This document shows positions 25,726-33,915 of a stretch of 64,000 nt of DNA, piece after piece. The translations under genes and the position numbers were made by a program. Below the pieces are notes generated by a model. The model worked only from the letters and a program-made list of their open reading frames with translations. It ran no database searches and had not been told where the DNA came from. The DNA is taken from the NCBI GenBank assembly GCA_035388825.1, contig DAOOQQ010000015.1, forward strand, positions 20,678 through 84,677, given 5' to 3'. Numbering within the stretch: position 1 is the first letter of the stretch; every line of letters starts with the position of its first letter. The stretch is from MWAR01 sp035388825 (GTDB taxonomy: Bacteria; Muiribacteriota; Ozemobacteria; Ozemobacterales; Ozemobacteraceae).

Positions 25726-27578
25726 TCGTTCCCTCCTTCGCGGGTCGATGACGGTTTCGATTTTTTCGACGAACGTTCCATGCGGCGCGCCGCGGTCTGC
25801 GAGTCGAAGAACTTCAGCCCCTCGCTCTCGGTTGCACCTGCCTGCCGGTAATCGGCGGCCGCCTGGTTGTAATCCTTCTGATGGTAATGCACGTAGCCCA
25901 GCAGCGACCGGGCATCCTGATTGTCGGGCTGGAGCGAGAGAAGCCTGTCGAGGCTCTTCTCGGCCTCGTCATACTGCTGGAGCTGGATCTGGACGAGCGC
26001 GAGTTCCCACCACAGCACCGGAACATCCGGGTGCGCATCGGTCAGCACCTGGAAATCGTTCATCGCGAGCGCGAACCGGTTGTCGGCAATGCGCCGTTTC
26101 GCCTGGCGGAACCGGGGATCCGACTCGGGATCGAACTCCCCCTTCGTGGCCCGCTCGGAACCGGCGCCGCCGGCTTTCGCGGAACGGGCCGGGCCCGCCC
26201 CTGCCGTCGCCGCCTTCTTCGCCGGGGAAGGCGCGTTGCGGGCCCAGGTGATGAGCCGCTGGACATCGCCTGTCCGGCGCGATTTCGGGAAACTGCGGAG
26301 GAACACCTCGCCCCACTGGGCGACGGCCGGCCGAAGGCCGATCACGGCGCGCAGGCGGATGGCCTCAAAGTAGGCGCGCTCGATATGTTTCGATTTGGGG
26401 AAGCCGGTCAGCACGCGATCATAGGTCTTGCACGCCTCGACCGGCTCGCCGAACCGCGCCGTCGCCTCGGCGATGCGCATCAGCACTTCATCCGAACCGG
26501 CAGACGAGGGATCGGCCTTGATCTTTTCCTGGTCATGCAGGATCTGGGTCGCCAGAGCCTCCCGTTCGTCGCTGGAAAGCGGGGGCAGCGTCAGCAGATC
26601 CGAGACGTCGGGAACGGCGGCACTCCTGGCCGGACGGGCAGGCGCCGTCGGAGCCTGCGCTTCCACAGGCGCTTCCTCTTCTTCGTTGGAAGCAGCCTTG
26701 GGGGCCGGACGTTTCGGTTGTGCCGAAACGGCAGGCTGGGCAATCGGCTTCGCCGGAGCGGCGACGGGCTTGGCCGGGCTTGCGGCAGGCGCCGGCGCGA
26801 CGGGGGCCGGTGCCGGGGCGGCGGTGCGTGGTTCGACCGCCGGCCGGCGAACGGGCTCCCGAACGGGAGTCGTTGGCTGAACCGCTTCGGGTGCGGCTTT
26901 CGCCTGAGCCGCCGCGACGGTTTCGGGATCGACGCCTTCATACTGCGGCACGGGGCGGGTCGTCCGGGCAGGCGGCCTGGCCGCCGGAGCCGGACCGGGA
27001 ACAGGGGCGGCCGCCACAGGCTCAGCGGGAGTCGCGGCAACGGCCGTCGCTTCCCCGGACTCGGCGGGAGGTTCCGTCGGTTCGGCCGCCCGGGCGGCCT
27101 CGGAACTCTTCAGCAGCAGCCGGGCAAGCTCGGCATAGGCGGTGTCGCCATGATCGGCCGCAATCTGGCGGCACAGCTTCTTTACGCCCGCATGGTCTCC
27201 CAGGGCCTGACGGCACTGGGCAAGCCGGAACAGAGCCTCGGCGCGTTCCTCGTCGGCCGGCTGGCGTTCGAGAATGCCGCGATAGATCTCGACCGCCTCG
27301 GCATGCTTGCGCGACTCGATCAGGCAGTCGCCGAGCATGAAGCTGGCGAGACTGCGCTGGGCCGCGACTTCGGAGGCATCGACGGCCTTGCGCAGATTGC
27401 GGATGGCCCCGTCGAGATCGCCGGCAGAGCGCTGTTTGATCGCTCGCTCCATGCTCTCCGTCGCGGCAGGGCCGGCAGACAGGGGGCCGGGCACGGCAAA
27501 GCCCAGGCACACCGCGAGGGCGGCGGGCAGCAGCAGGGCGCCAGCGCGGGAAAAGCGGTTGTTCCGTTCGTGATTCAT
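25722..27578 (-). CDS. Secreted TPR protein with a long proline/alanine linker
   Basis: The 618-residue protein has a signal peptide (FSRAGALLLPAALAVCLGFA, cleavage near LSA). A TPR block (about residues 35-160; SFMLGDCLIESRKHAEAVEI) resembles YbgF/CpoB-type repeats. A Pro/Ala/Val-rich low-complexity region follows (about 170-345), then two more TPR groups (about 360-460 and 500-590). It is probably periplasmic. It overlaps the sensor gene upstream and the TPR gene downstream by four bases each (ATGA), so all three are coupled. The long linker could cross part of the envelope. The function is inferred as scaffolding. Confidence 0.78.
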   Translation of the reverse strand: MNHERNNRFSRAGALLLPAALAVCLGFAVPGPLSAGPAATESMERAIKQRSAGDLDGAIRNLRKAVDASEVAAQRSLASFMLGDCLIESRKHAEAVEIYRGILERQPADEERAEALFRLAQCRQALGDHAGVKKLCRQIAADHGDTAYAELARLLLKSSEAARAAEPTEPPAESGEATAVAATPAEPVAAAPVPGPAPAARPPARTTRPVPQYEGVDPETVAAAQAKAAPEAVQPTTPVREPVRRPAVEPRTAAPAPAPVAPAPAASPAKPVAAPAKPIAQPAVSAQPKRPAPKAASNEEEEAPVEAQAPTAPARPARSAAVPDVSDLLTLPPLSSDEREALATQILHDQEKIKADPSSAGSDEVLMRIAEATARFGEPVEACKTYDRVLTGFPKSKHIERAYFEAIRLRAVIGLRPAVAQWGEVFLRSFPKSRRTGDVQRLITWARNAPSPAKKAATAGAGPARSAKAGGAGSERATKGEFDPESDPRFRQAKRRIADNRFALAMNDFQVLTDAHPDVPVLWWELALVQIQLQQYDEAEKSLDRLLSLQPDNQDARSLLGYVHYHQKDYNQAAADYRQAGATESEGLKFFDSQTAARRMERSSKKSKPSSTREGGNE

Positions 27579-28954
27579 GCTTCGGCATCCTCTTCGAATG
27601 CGGTTTCGATCAAACCGGACAGATAAAATAATGCACCGAGCGCCAGGGAAGCAAGCAGAACCGTCAGAAGCACGGTACGGAAGCTTCCGGGGGCCAGCTC
27701 CGATACGGGCACCAGGCAGACGACCGCCCATCCCGGCAGCCGGTGCCGTTCGTTGCCGCGCAGCGAGCGCCAGGCGGCGACATACGAAATACCGGTCAGC
27801 CGGATTTCCTGTTCGCCGGCTTCTCCCTCGAGCGCGGCCGCCACGAGCGGGTTCGTGTGACGCAGGTTGACCTGGCTGACCACGACGGACGGCCGGTGAT
27901 GGCCGATGACGACCCCTTCCTCGTCGGTCACGATCAGCATCGATCCCGGCGTCAGGCGGGCGGTGTCGGCCAGATCGCCGAGGAAGCCCAGGTCGACCCT
28001 GGCGGTCAGGAGCCCCGCGGGTTCACGAGCCGCATCGCGCAGCGGCGCCCCTGCCATCCAGAGGGGGCGGCCGAGACTCTCGTCGAACAGGGCCGGACCG
28101 GCGTAAAACGGGCGGTTGCCGCGCAGACCGCGACGCCACCAGCCTCCGCCGAATGCGGTAATCCCGCCGATCTCGGAAACGCCCGTCAGTTCCTTCCCGT
28201 CGAGGCCGCGGATCGAGACAGATCGGATCAGATCACGATCGTTCAGGGTCGCGGCAAGCAGACGGCCGCTTTCCTGCGGATCGGGAAGAATGATGCCCCC
28301 CCAGCCGAGCGCCAGATCGAGGAACCTGCCCGTCGTGATCAGGGCGGGTTCGAGACATGCGGTGAAAAACGCCGCGACATCGGCCCAGCTCGGCGTTCCA
28401 ACGGCGTTTCGACCGGTCGGCACGGCCGGCGGCTCGAAGGTTTCGGGGATCGGCAGGGTCTCGAGAACCCCCAGCAGGCCCACCTCATACGCCACGCGGC
28501 GGACGGCGGCGAGGTGATACTCGAACACCGGAGCAGCCGCCTTCCAGAGCGAGACGAACTCCCGCAGCCTATCCGGTTCGGCCGGCGCGGGCCGGGCGGC
28601 GTTCGTGGAATACGCCAGATCCGAGATCGTGGTGAGAAGGGCCGAGTTTGCCCGTTCCGCCAGTTCGGATGCAGGCCCGAACCGGTGCATGCCGCGCAAC
28701 TCCGGCAGGCGCGACAGCAGTTGCAGAGCGTCTGCGGCGCCGGTGAGGGCCGTACGGATCTCCGAGACGGCGAGATCGGCAGTCACCGCGACCTGCCGGC
28801 GGGCGGCCTCGTCGCGCGCGGCCCCGTCTTCCTGCAGGAAGTCCCAGGCGAGCCAGACGATCAGCACCGCCACCAGGCCGACGATGCCCTGAACGAGGGC
28901 AACGGCGCCGGCAGAGCGGCCGGAGCGGGCTTTGTTCTCGGAAGGGGGGTTCAT
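27575..28954 (-). CDS. Stand-alone dCache-type sensor without output domain
   Basis: The 459-residue protein has two membrane helices, GIVGLVAVLIVWLAWDFL near the start and a second at about 425-450 (VLLTVLLASLALGALFYL). The roughly 380 residues between them fit a double-Cache periplasmic sensor; the stretch SMLIVTDEEGVVIGHHRP is typical of the membrane-distal to proximal link. After the second helix only 15 residues remain, so the expected HAMP and kinase, GGDEF or chemotaxis output is missing. It heads an operon with two TPR proteins, which may relay the signal. The ATG at 28954 is chosen over a GTG at 28960. Confidence 0.72.
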   Translation of the reverse strand: MNPPSENKARSGRSAGAVALVQGIVGLVAVLIVWLAWDFLQEDGAARDEAARRQVAVTADLAVSEIRTALTGAADALQLLSRLPELRGMHRFGPASELAERANSALLTTISDLAYSTNAARPAPAEPDRLREFVSLWKAAAPVFEYHLAAVRRVAYEVGLLGVLETLPIPETFEPPAVPTGRNAVGTPSWADVAAFFTACLEPALITTGRFLDLALGWGGIILPDPQESGRLLAATLNDRDLIRSVSIRGLDGKELTGVSEIGGITAFGGGWWRRGLRGNRPFYAGPALFDESLGRPLWMAGAPLRDAAREPAGLLTARVDLGFLGDLADTARLTPGSMLIVTDEEGVVIGHHRPSVVVSQVNLRHTNPLVAAALEGEAGEQEIRLTGISYVAAWRSLRGNERHRLPGWAVVCLVPVSELAPGSFRTVLLTVLLASLALGALFYLSGLIETAFEEDAEA

Positions 28955-29035
28955 CTGCACTCTCAGCCTTTTACGCTTTCATGCCGATATATCGAGTAGG
29001 GCTTGTTGGAAATCGATGTAACAGGAGGTAACGCC

Positions 29036-29170
29036 ATGCTGTGCCCACAATGCAGCGCCCCGATGGTCCAGAAAACGCATGCCGGACGCCAGTCCCCGTA
29101 TTTCACGCTCAACTGCACCCACTGCAAGTTCGTCATTTTCTATCGCGGTCGGATCCAGCAGGAGGAGTGA
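29036..29170 (+). CDS. 44-residue zinc-ribbon protein
   Basis: This small gene begins at an ATG 5 bases after a near-perfect AGGAGGTAA ribosome site. It encodes MLCPQCSAPMVQKTHAGRQ at the start and CTHCKFVIFYRGRIQQEE at the end. The two CxxC pairs make a complete mini zinc ribbon. It converges with the STAS gene and overlaps its 3' end by 38 bases. It is divergent from the sensor operon, with an 81-base gap. The strong ribosome site and the intact ribbon support a real gene; its function is unknown. Confidence 0.75.
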   Translation: MLCPQCSAPMVQKTHAGRQSPYFTLNCTHCKFVIFYRGRIQQEE

Positions 29171-29522
29171 AGGGTGCCTCGATGACGCACCGGGCAGCTT
29201 CCTCCCGGGTGTTCATCACCTTCAGCAGGCGATCCGCATTCGTCACGCGGAACACCTCGCGAACCGCGGCCGACGGCCCCGTCACGATCAGGCGGCCGCG
29301 AGCCTTTTCGAGCTGTTTGTGAAGCCCCAGCAGCAGTCCCAGGCCGGATGAATCCATGTAGGTGACGCCCCCGAGGTCGATGACCAGGTGGGCCAGTCCC
29401 GTGGACAGCGCCATCGTCACCGCTTCTTTCAGTTTGCCGAGCGTGTAGACGTCGACTTCCCCGTCGGCGGCGATCGTCACCACCCCGAGAACCTGCTCAG
29501 CAGTTATCTGCAGCCGGCTCAT
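29133..29522 (-). CDS. STAS-domain anti-anti-sigma factor
   Basis: The 129-residue protein is a single STAS domain. The diagnostic helix start reads VTYMDSSGLGLLLGLHK (about residues 54-70), whose Ser is the site phosphorylated by anti-sigma kinases in SpoIIAA/RsbV-type switches. The DVYTLGKLKEAV and FRVTNADRLLKV stretches also fit. In that pathway the unphosphorylated protein frees a sigma factor by binding the anti-sigma kinase. No kinase or phosphatase partner is in the window. GGGAGG precedes the ATG. The tail after residue 115 is extra and overlaps the small zinc-ribbon gene on the other strand. Confidence 0.92.
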   Translation of the reverse strand: MSRLQITAEQVLGVVTIAADGEVDVYTLGKLKEAVTMALSTGLAHLVIDLGGVTYMDSSGLGLLLGLHKQLEKARGRLIVTGPSAAVREVFRVTNADRLLKVMNTREEAARCVIEAPFTPPAGSDRDRK

Positions 29523-29545
29523 ATCCAGCCTCCCATCGCGCCCCA

Positions 29546-29574
29546 AGCGTACCGTACGCGCCCCCCTTTTGCAA
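29546..29574 (-). promoter_or_regulatory. Promoter of the STAS gene
   Basis: On the minus strand, TTGCAA (29574-29569) and TACGCT (29551-29546) are separated by 17 bases, 24 bases before the ATG. Confidence 0.55.
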
Positions 29575-29596
29575 CCGCCCCGCACCTCGATGCTCC

Positions 29597-29673
29597 GGGC
29601 GCATCACGATGCGCCCCTACGCATGAAAGAGCACTCAGGCGACTGTAGGAGCGGGTTTGAAACCCGCCCCTAC
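29597..29673. repeat. GC-rich palindromic repeats, copies 5 and 6
   Basis: A near-palindrome GGGCGCATCA-CGATGCGCCC (29597-29616, one mismatch) is followed by GTAGGAGCGGGTTT/AAACCCGCCCCTAC (29645-29673). The latter has a 14-base stem with one mismatch. The flank CATCAGATTGGCGAT after it nearly matches the flank after the copy at 31054. Confidence 0.85.
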
Positions 29674-29767
29674 ATCAGATTGGCGATGTTTGCATCACGT
29701 CAAAGAGATGCGTTGACACCGGGAAAAATCCGTGGGAAACACCCATTCAACAGGCGGGGCGGCGGCG

Positions 29768-29796
29768 TTGTCAGGGGGGGGCGGGCGTGCTACACT
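29768..29796 (+). promoter_or_regulatory. Promoter of the YitT gene with a G8 tract in its spacer
   Basis: TTGTCA (29768-29773) and TACACT (29791-29796) are exactly 17 bases apart. Eight of the spacer bases are a run of G (29774-29781). The coding start is 56 bases downstream. A gain or loss of one G would move the spacing away from 17. Confidence 0.7.
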
Positions 29797-29851
29797 GCGA
29801 CCGCTTTCCGCAGGCGATGCGGATGGCCAGCATCTTCCCGGAGGCTTTCCC

Positions 29852-30733
29852 GTGGCGCGCACAACGAACGTCCGGACGTCCGACGTCCTGCTCATCCTGT
29901 TCAGCTCGTTTCTCCTGTCGGTCGGCCTGGTCTGTTTCACGGCGCCGAACAAGATCGCCTCGGGCGGCCTGACCGGCCTCGCGACGGTCCTGTATTTCGC
30001 GATCGGCACCCCGATCGGAACGGTCGTGCTCATCGGCAACCTCATCCTGCTCGGAATCCAGGCAAAACTGGTCGGCACGGGGTCGGTCTGGAAGACGATC
30101 CTGTCGGTCGTCGTCTCGTCCGTGCTCACGGATCTGATGATGGGCCCTCTCGCCATCGCGCCGCTCGCGAAGGATCCGCTACTGGCCTGTCTCTACGGAG
30201 GCATTCTCGGGGGAATCGGCGTCGGGCTCACGTTCCGCGCTGGGGGAACGACGGGAGGCATCGATATTGTGGCCCTGATTCTGCATCACCGCTGGCACAT
30301 TCCCATCGGCGACACGATTCTGGCCGCCAACTTCCTGATCACGCTTATCGCGGGCGCCGTCTTCGGCCCCGACCTGGCGCTCTACGGCCTCATCACCGTC
30401 TTCTTCAGCGGCCGCGTCATCGACACGGTGCTCGAAGGCATGTCGGTCTATCGGTCAGTGCTGATCATCTCGAAGCAGTCCGACGAAATCTCCTGGGCCA
30501 TCATCGAGGAGCTGCACCGCGGCGTGACGCGGCTGGACGGGCTGGGCATGTACACCAGCCGACCGACCCACATCCTGCTCGTGGCCGTGCGGCGCCAGGA
30601 GATGCCGACGTTGCGCTGTCTCATCCACGAGTTCGATCCCAACGCCTTCGTCATCGTCGGCGAGACGCGCCAGATTCTCGGAAAGGGGTTCATCGACCTC
30701 GGCGAACAGGTCCGCCGCGAATCCGCCGCCTGA
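29852..30733 (+). CDS. YitT family membrane protein
   Basis: The 293-residue protein has five or six membrane helices in the first 190 residues, followed by a cytoplasmic DUF2179-type domain (about 210-290). This is the architecture of the YitT family (DUF161 plus DUF2179). Family landmarks are VGLVCFTAPNKIASGGLTGL near residue 30, FRAGGTTGGIDIVALIL near 130 and AFVIVGETRQILGKGF near the end. YitT proteins are predicted transporters of unknown substrate. The GTG at 29852 follows GGAGG by a normal distance; an in-frame GTG at 29732 would start upstream of the promoter and is not used. Confidence 0.88.
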   Translation: MARTTNVRTSDVLLILFSSFLLSVGLVCFTAPNKIASGGLTGLATVLYFAIGTPIGTVVLIGNLILLGIQAKLVGTGSVWKTILSVVVSSVLTDLMMGPLAIAPLAKDPLLACLYGGILGGIGVGLTFRAGGTTGGIDIVALILHHRWHIPIGDTILAANFLITLIAGAVFGPDLALYGLITVFFSGRVIDTVLEGMSVYRSVLIISKQSDEISWAIIEELHRGVTRLDGLGMYTSRPTHILLVAVRRQEMPTLRCLIHEFDPNAFVIVGETRQILGKGFIDLGEQVRRESAA

Positions 30734-30756
30734 CCCCGAAACGCCTCCATTCCACC

Positions 30757-30985
30757 CCAGAGGCGCTCCGTTGAAGGAAACCTCGGGTATAGGAACGCAT
30801 CCGCAGATGGAGGATGGAGGGCAGATGAACGCAGATGAAATACCGTAGGGAACATCCGCCTGGATTCATCTGGGATTCTGTTTGCAGCGGAAAACCCATA
30901 CCCTAAAGACGTTCATGTTCTCATCTGTGCCATCTGCGTCATCTGCGGATCGGTTCTCGTAACGAAATCCGCAAATCACGTCCTG
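30757..30985. repeat. Dispersed inverted-repeat element (CATCTGCG type)
   Basis: GAACGCATCCGCAGATGGAGG (30793 on) is found inverted at about 39889-39930. The distal part (about 30922-30975), CATCTGCGTCATCTGCGGAT followed by CGGTTCTCGTAACGAAAT, recurs with small changes at about 63878-63930. No gene is visible in the 368-base gap 30734-31101. Confidence 0.75.
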
Positions 30986-31018
30986 AGGCACGAAGAATCC
31001 TTCACCCGTTATCCGTAG

Positions 31019-31074
31019 GGGCGGATCGTGATCCGCCCGGGTCGCCAAACCGCGGGCGGGTTTGAAACCCGCCC
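31019..31074. repeat. GC-rich palindromic repeats, copies 7 and 8
   Basis: GGGCGGATCG-TGATCCGCCC (31019-31038, one mismatch) and GGGCGGGTTT-G-AAACCCGCCC (31054-31074, perfect) lie side by side just beyond the PepF gene end. Confidence 0.85.
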
Positions 31075-31101
31075 CCACAGCAGATTGGGCGATATCCGGT
31101 T

Positions 31102-32943
31102 TTACCGGCGGGTGGGGGTTTTCTTTTTCGGAAGGGCGGCGGCAAGGCGTTCGGCCTCGTCGACCATCTCGGACAGCAGACCGATGCCGGCTTTCCAGAA
31201 GGCGGGTTTCGTGATGTCGATGCCCAGGCGTTTCGTCAGCTCTTCGGGGCTTTCCGAGCCGCCCGCGGCGAGCAGCTCCATATATTTCGGCACGAATGCC
31301 GAGCCCTGTTTCCGATAGAGGGCATACAGCGAGAGCACGAGCAGCTCACCGAAAGCATAGGCATAACAATAGAACGGCGAATGGATGAAGTGGGTGATAT
31401 AGCACCACCAGCGCCGGTAGCCCGGGGTCAGTTCGACCGAGTCGCCGAACATCGACCGGTTCGCCTCGAGCCAGAGGTCGCTCATCTGGTCGGCGGTCAG
31501 CTCGCCCCCCTCGCGGCGCGCCGCATGGAGTTTCTGCTCGAAGCGGGTCATGCAGACCTGCCGGAACACCGTGGCGAAGGCATCCTCGATCTTGCCGCAC
31601 AAGAGCGCCAGCTTGACCTCGGGCTTCTTCTGCCGCTCGAGCAGCTCCTGGAACACGAGCATCTCTCCAAACACGCTCGCCGTCTCGGCCAGGGTGAGCG
31701 GGGTGTCCGACTGGATGTAGCCGCGTTCCTGGGAAAGATACTGATGGATGCCGTGGCCGAGCTCGTGGGCGACGGTGCTCACGTCGCGCAGCCGCTCGCT
31801 GTAATTCACGAGGATATAGGGGTGGGCATCGGGCGTGCCGGGCGCGCTGAACGCCCCGCCGCGCTTTCCCGCCCGCAACTCGGCGTCGATCCAGCGTTTG
31901 GCGAAGAACGTCTCGGCGATCAGGCCGGCTTTCGGGGAAAACGCCCGGTAGGTTGAAACGACCAGTTCGCGGCACTCGTCCCAGGTGCAGCCTGGCATCT
32001 CGCGGGAAACCGGGGCATACCGGTCGTAATCGAACAGCTTTTTGAGGCCGAGCAGCCGGGCCTTCAGCCGGTAATACCGGCCAACCATGCCGGTGTTCTC
32101 GTCGCAGATGCGCAGCAGGGTGTCGACCGTCTTCGCGTCGATCTCGTTCGAGAGGTTCCGGCTGGCCATCGGGTGGGGATAGCTGCGCAGCCGGTCGATC
32201 GTGGCGTGATCCTGCACCAGGGTGTTGAACATGAAGGTCAGGGGCCGCAGATTCGCCTCGAATCCCTCGGTGAGGCCTTCCGCAGCCGCGCGCCGCACGT
32301 CGCGGTCGGGGTCATACAGCATCGCCAGGGCTTCCTGCTCGGTCAGCTCGCGGCTTTTCCCCCCGGTTTTCACGGGGAATTTCATCGCCCCGAGCGTCTC
32401 GTCGAACAGGCGTACGAATGCGCGTGAGCCGGTATTCTCGAGCTCCTCGACGATGCGTTCTTCGGGCTCCGACAGCACGTGCGGCCGGTACCGGCGGGCC
32501 GCCTCGAGGAAGTGCCGCCATCGGGCGACGGCCTTGTGGCCGATCAGGGCCGCGGCGGTCTTCTCGTCGAGGGCACACCATTCGAGCATGAAAAACAGCA
32601 GATGGGTGTGAATCCCCGTCGCGCGCTCCTGGACACTCTGCATCAGGCGGCCGTAGGCGGGGTTCTGGGTGTCGCCCGAAAACAGCAGGTTCGCGTAGAT
32701 GGCCGGCCGATCGCGCAGGACGAGGATCTCCTCGTATTCCCGCACCGCCTCGGCCAGCTTCGCCCCGGTGAGGCCGCGCTTCAACGCGCCTTTCCAGCTT
32801 TTCTCGAACGCCGTCGCCCGTTTCTCGGCCTGCTTCAGATCGCGCTCGATCCGGGGGTCGGAAGGTGAGGCATACAGATCGGCCAGGTTCCAGCACACGC
32901 CGGCCGCCGAGTTCGTCGGGCTAGCCGTTTTCTTGGTCTTCAT
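31102..32943 (-). CDS. pepF: Oligoendopeptidase F, M3 family metallopeptidase
   Basis: The 613 residues match the normal length of PepF. The zinc site is HELGHGIHQYLS (about residues 392-403), with the downstream Glu in TLAETASVFGEM. Upstream FDYDRYAP and the DAHPYILVNYSE stretch are also family features. M3 oligoendopeptidases cut short peptides in the cytoplasm. The N-terminus has no signal peptide. It lies 63 bases behind the 33007 lipoprotein gene on the same strand, with an AT-rich patch (TATAAT on the minus strand) in the gap, so it may have its own promoter. Confidence 0.94.
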   Translation of the reverse strand: MKTKKTASPTNSAAGVCWNLADLYASPSDPRIERDLKQAEKRATAFEKSWKGALKRGLTGAKLAEAVREYEEILVLRDRPAIYANLLFSGDTQNPAYGRLMQSVQERATGIHTHLLFFMLEWCALDEKTAAALIGHKAVARWRHFLEAARRYRPHVLSEPEERIVEELENTGSRAFVRLFDETLGAMKFPVKTGGKSRELTEQEALAMLYDPDRDVRRAAAEGLTEGFEANLRPLTFMFNTLVQDHATIDRLRSYPHPMASRNLSNEIDAKTVDTLLRICDENTGMVGRYYRLKARLLGLKKLFDYDRYAPVSREMPGCTWDECRELVVSTYRAFSPKAGLIAETFFAKRWIDAELRAGKRGGAFSAPGTPDAHPYILVNYSERLRDVSTVAHELGHGIHQYLSQERGYIQSDTPLTLAETASVFGEMLVFQELLERQKKPEVKLALLCGKIEDAFATVFRQVCMTRFEQKLHAARREGGELTADQMSDLWLEANRSMFGDSVELTPGYRRWWCYITHFIHSPFYCYAYAFGELLVLSLYALYRKQGSAFVPKYMELLAAGGSESPEELTKRLGIDITKPAFWKAGIGLLSEMVDEAERLAAALPKKKTPTRR

Positions 32944-33006
32944 CGTTCGTCGCTCTTTCTTATATATTTCACAGTATTATATTTCAGGGTTTTGCCGGAG
33001 CGGCAT

Positions 33007-33915
33007 TCATTTCCCGAGCAGGGGTTTGTCGAGATTCTTTTCGGAAACGGCATCGGGCCCGATGTCATCGCCGACCCCGGACCCCTCGGCAGGCGTCTTT
33101 TCCGGAGTTTCCCCGGGGTTTCCCGCAGGAGGGGCGTCGGAGGGCTCCGAGACGGGAATGGGGGGCGCCTCGGCCGGAATCACGTTGGCGGGGGTGGCGC
33201 CGTCGAACCCATTCGCCATGCGCAGCCGTATGACCCGCTTCAGATAGACGCTCTGTTTCGAAAGCGGCATGAACACCTGTTTGGAAACGGCCTGCCAGAT
33301 CAGCTCCATCTCGATCAGGGCTTCGCGCTTCCGGCCCTGGTCCTCCAGCACGTAGCTGCGGCCCATGCGCGCATCGAGGGAGCCGGGATCGAGTTTCAGC
33401 GCATGTTCGAAGTCGGCCATCGCCTTTTCGGGCGCCTTTTTCATCAGATGGATGCTGCCGCGGCTGATATAGCGCTTCGCGAGGGACGCGCTTTTCGACT
33501 CGCCCTTCGGGTCGGCGATCTCGAGCCCGCGGGAGATGTCGGCCAGCGCGCGGTCGAAATCCCCCGCATGCAGCAGCAGATCGCCCCGCTCGAGATACCC
33601 GCCGGCATACTCCGGCCGCATCGACACCACGCGGTTCATATCCTCGAGAGCCTGATCGTACCGGTTCTTCTGGGAACTCGCTTTTGCACGGCACTCGTAC
33701 GCCGAGCTGAGCTTTTCCCCCGAAAGCCCCCCGAAGGTGATGGCCCGCGTCGAGAACCGGATGGCCTGATTCAGATCCTCTTTTTTCAGCGCGCTCCAGG
33801 CGACGTCGAGATCGCTTTCCCCGTCGAAGACGCAGCCGGAGAGGCCGAGCGTCAGAACGGCGCAGCAGAAGAGCAGAACGAGTTTTCCCGAGATGCGCAG
33901 AGACGGTGCCTTCAT
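33007..33915 (-). CDS. TPR lipoprotein
   Basis: The 302-residue protein starts with a lipoprotein signal (LVLLFCCAVLTLGLSGC, lipobox LSGC). Four or five TPR units follow (for example KKEDLNQAIRFSTRAITFGG, KNRYDQALEDMNRVVSMRPE, KAPEKAMADFEHALKLDPGS). The last 80 residues are Pro/Glu-rich and probably disordered. It is likely anchored in the inner or outer membrane. The ATG overlaps the previous gene's stop (ATGA), so the two are coupled. It resembles the 4549 lipoprotein in kind but is shorter. Confidence 0.8.
   Translation of the reverse strand: MKAPSLRISGKLVLLFCCAVLTLGLSGCVFDGESDLDVAWSALKKEDLNQAIRFSTRAITFGGLSGEKLSSAYECRAKASSQKNRYDQALEDMNRVVSMRPEYAGGYLERGDLLLHAGDFDRALADISRGLEIADPKGESKSASLAKRYISRGSIHLMKKAPEKAMADFEHALKLDPGSLDARMGRSYVLEDQGRKREALIEMELIWQAVSKQVFMPLSKQSVYLKRVIRLRMANGFDGATPANVIPAEAPPIPVSEPSDAPPAGNPGETPEKTPAEGSGVGDDIGPDAVSEKNLDKPLLGK

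Noticed and set aside
25881..27626. 581-residue plus-strand frame opposite the secreted TPR gene
   Set aside because: It is the antisense shadow of a low-complexity Pro/Ala region, rich in Arg and Gly.
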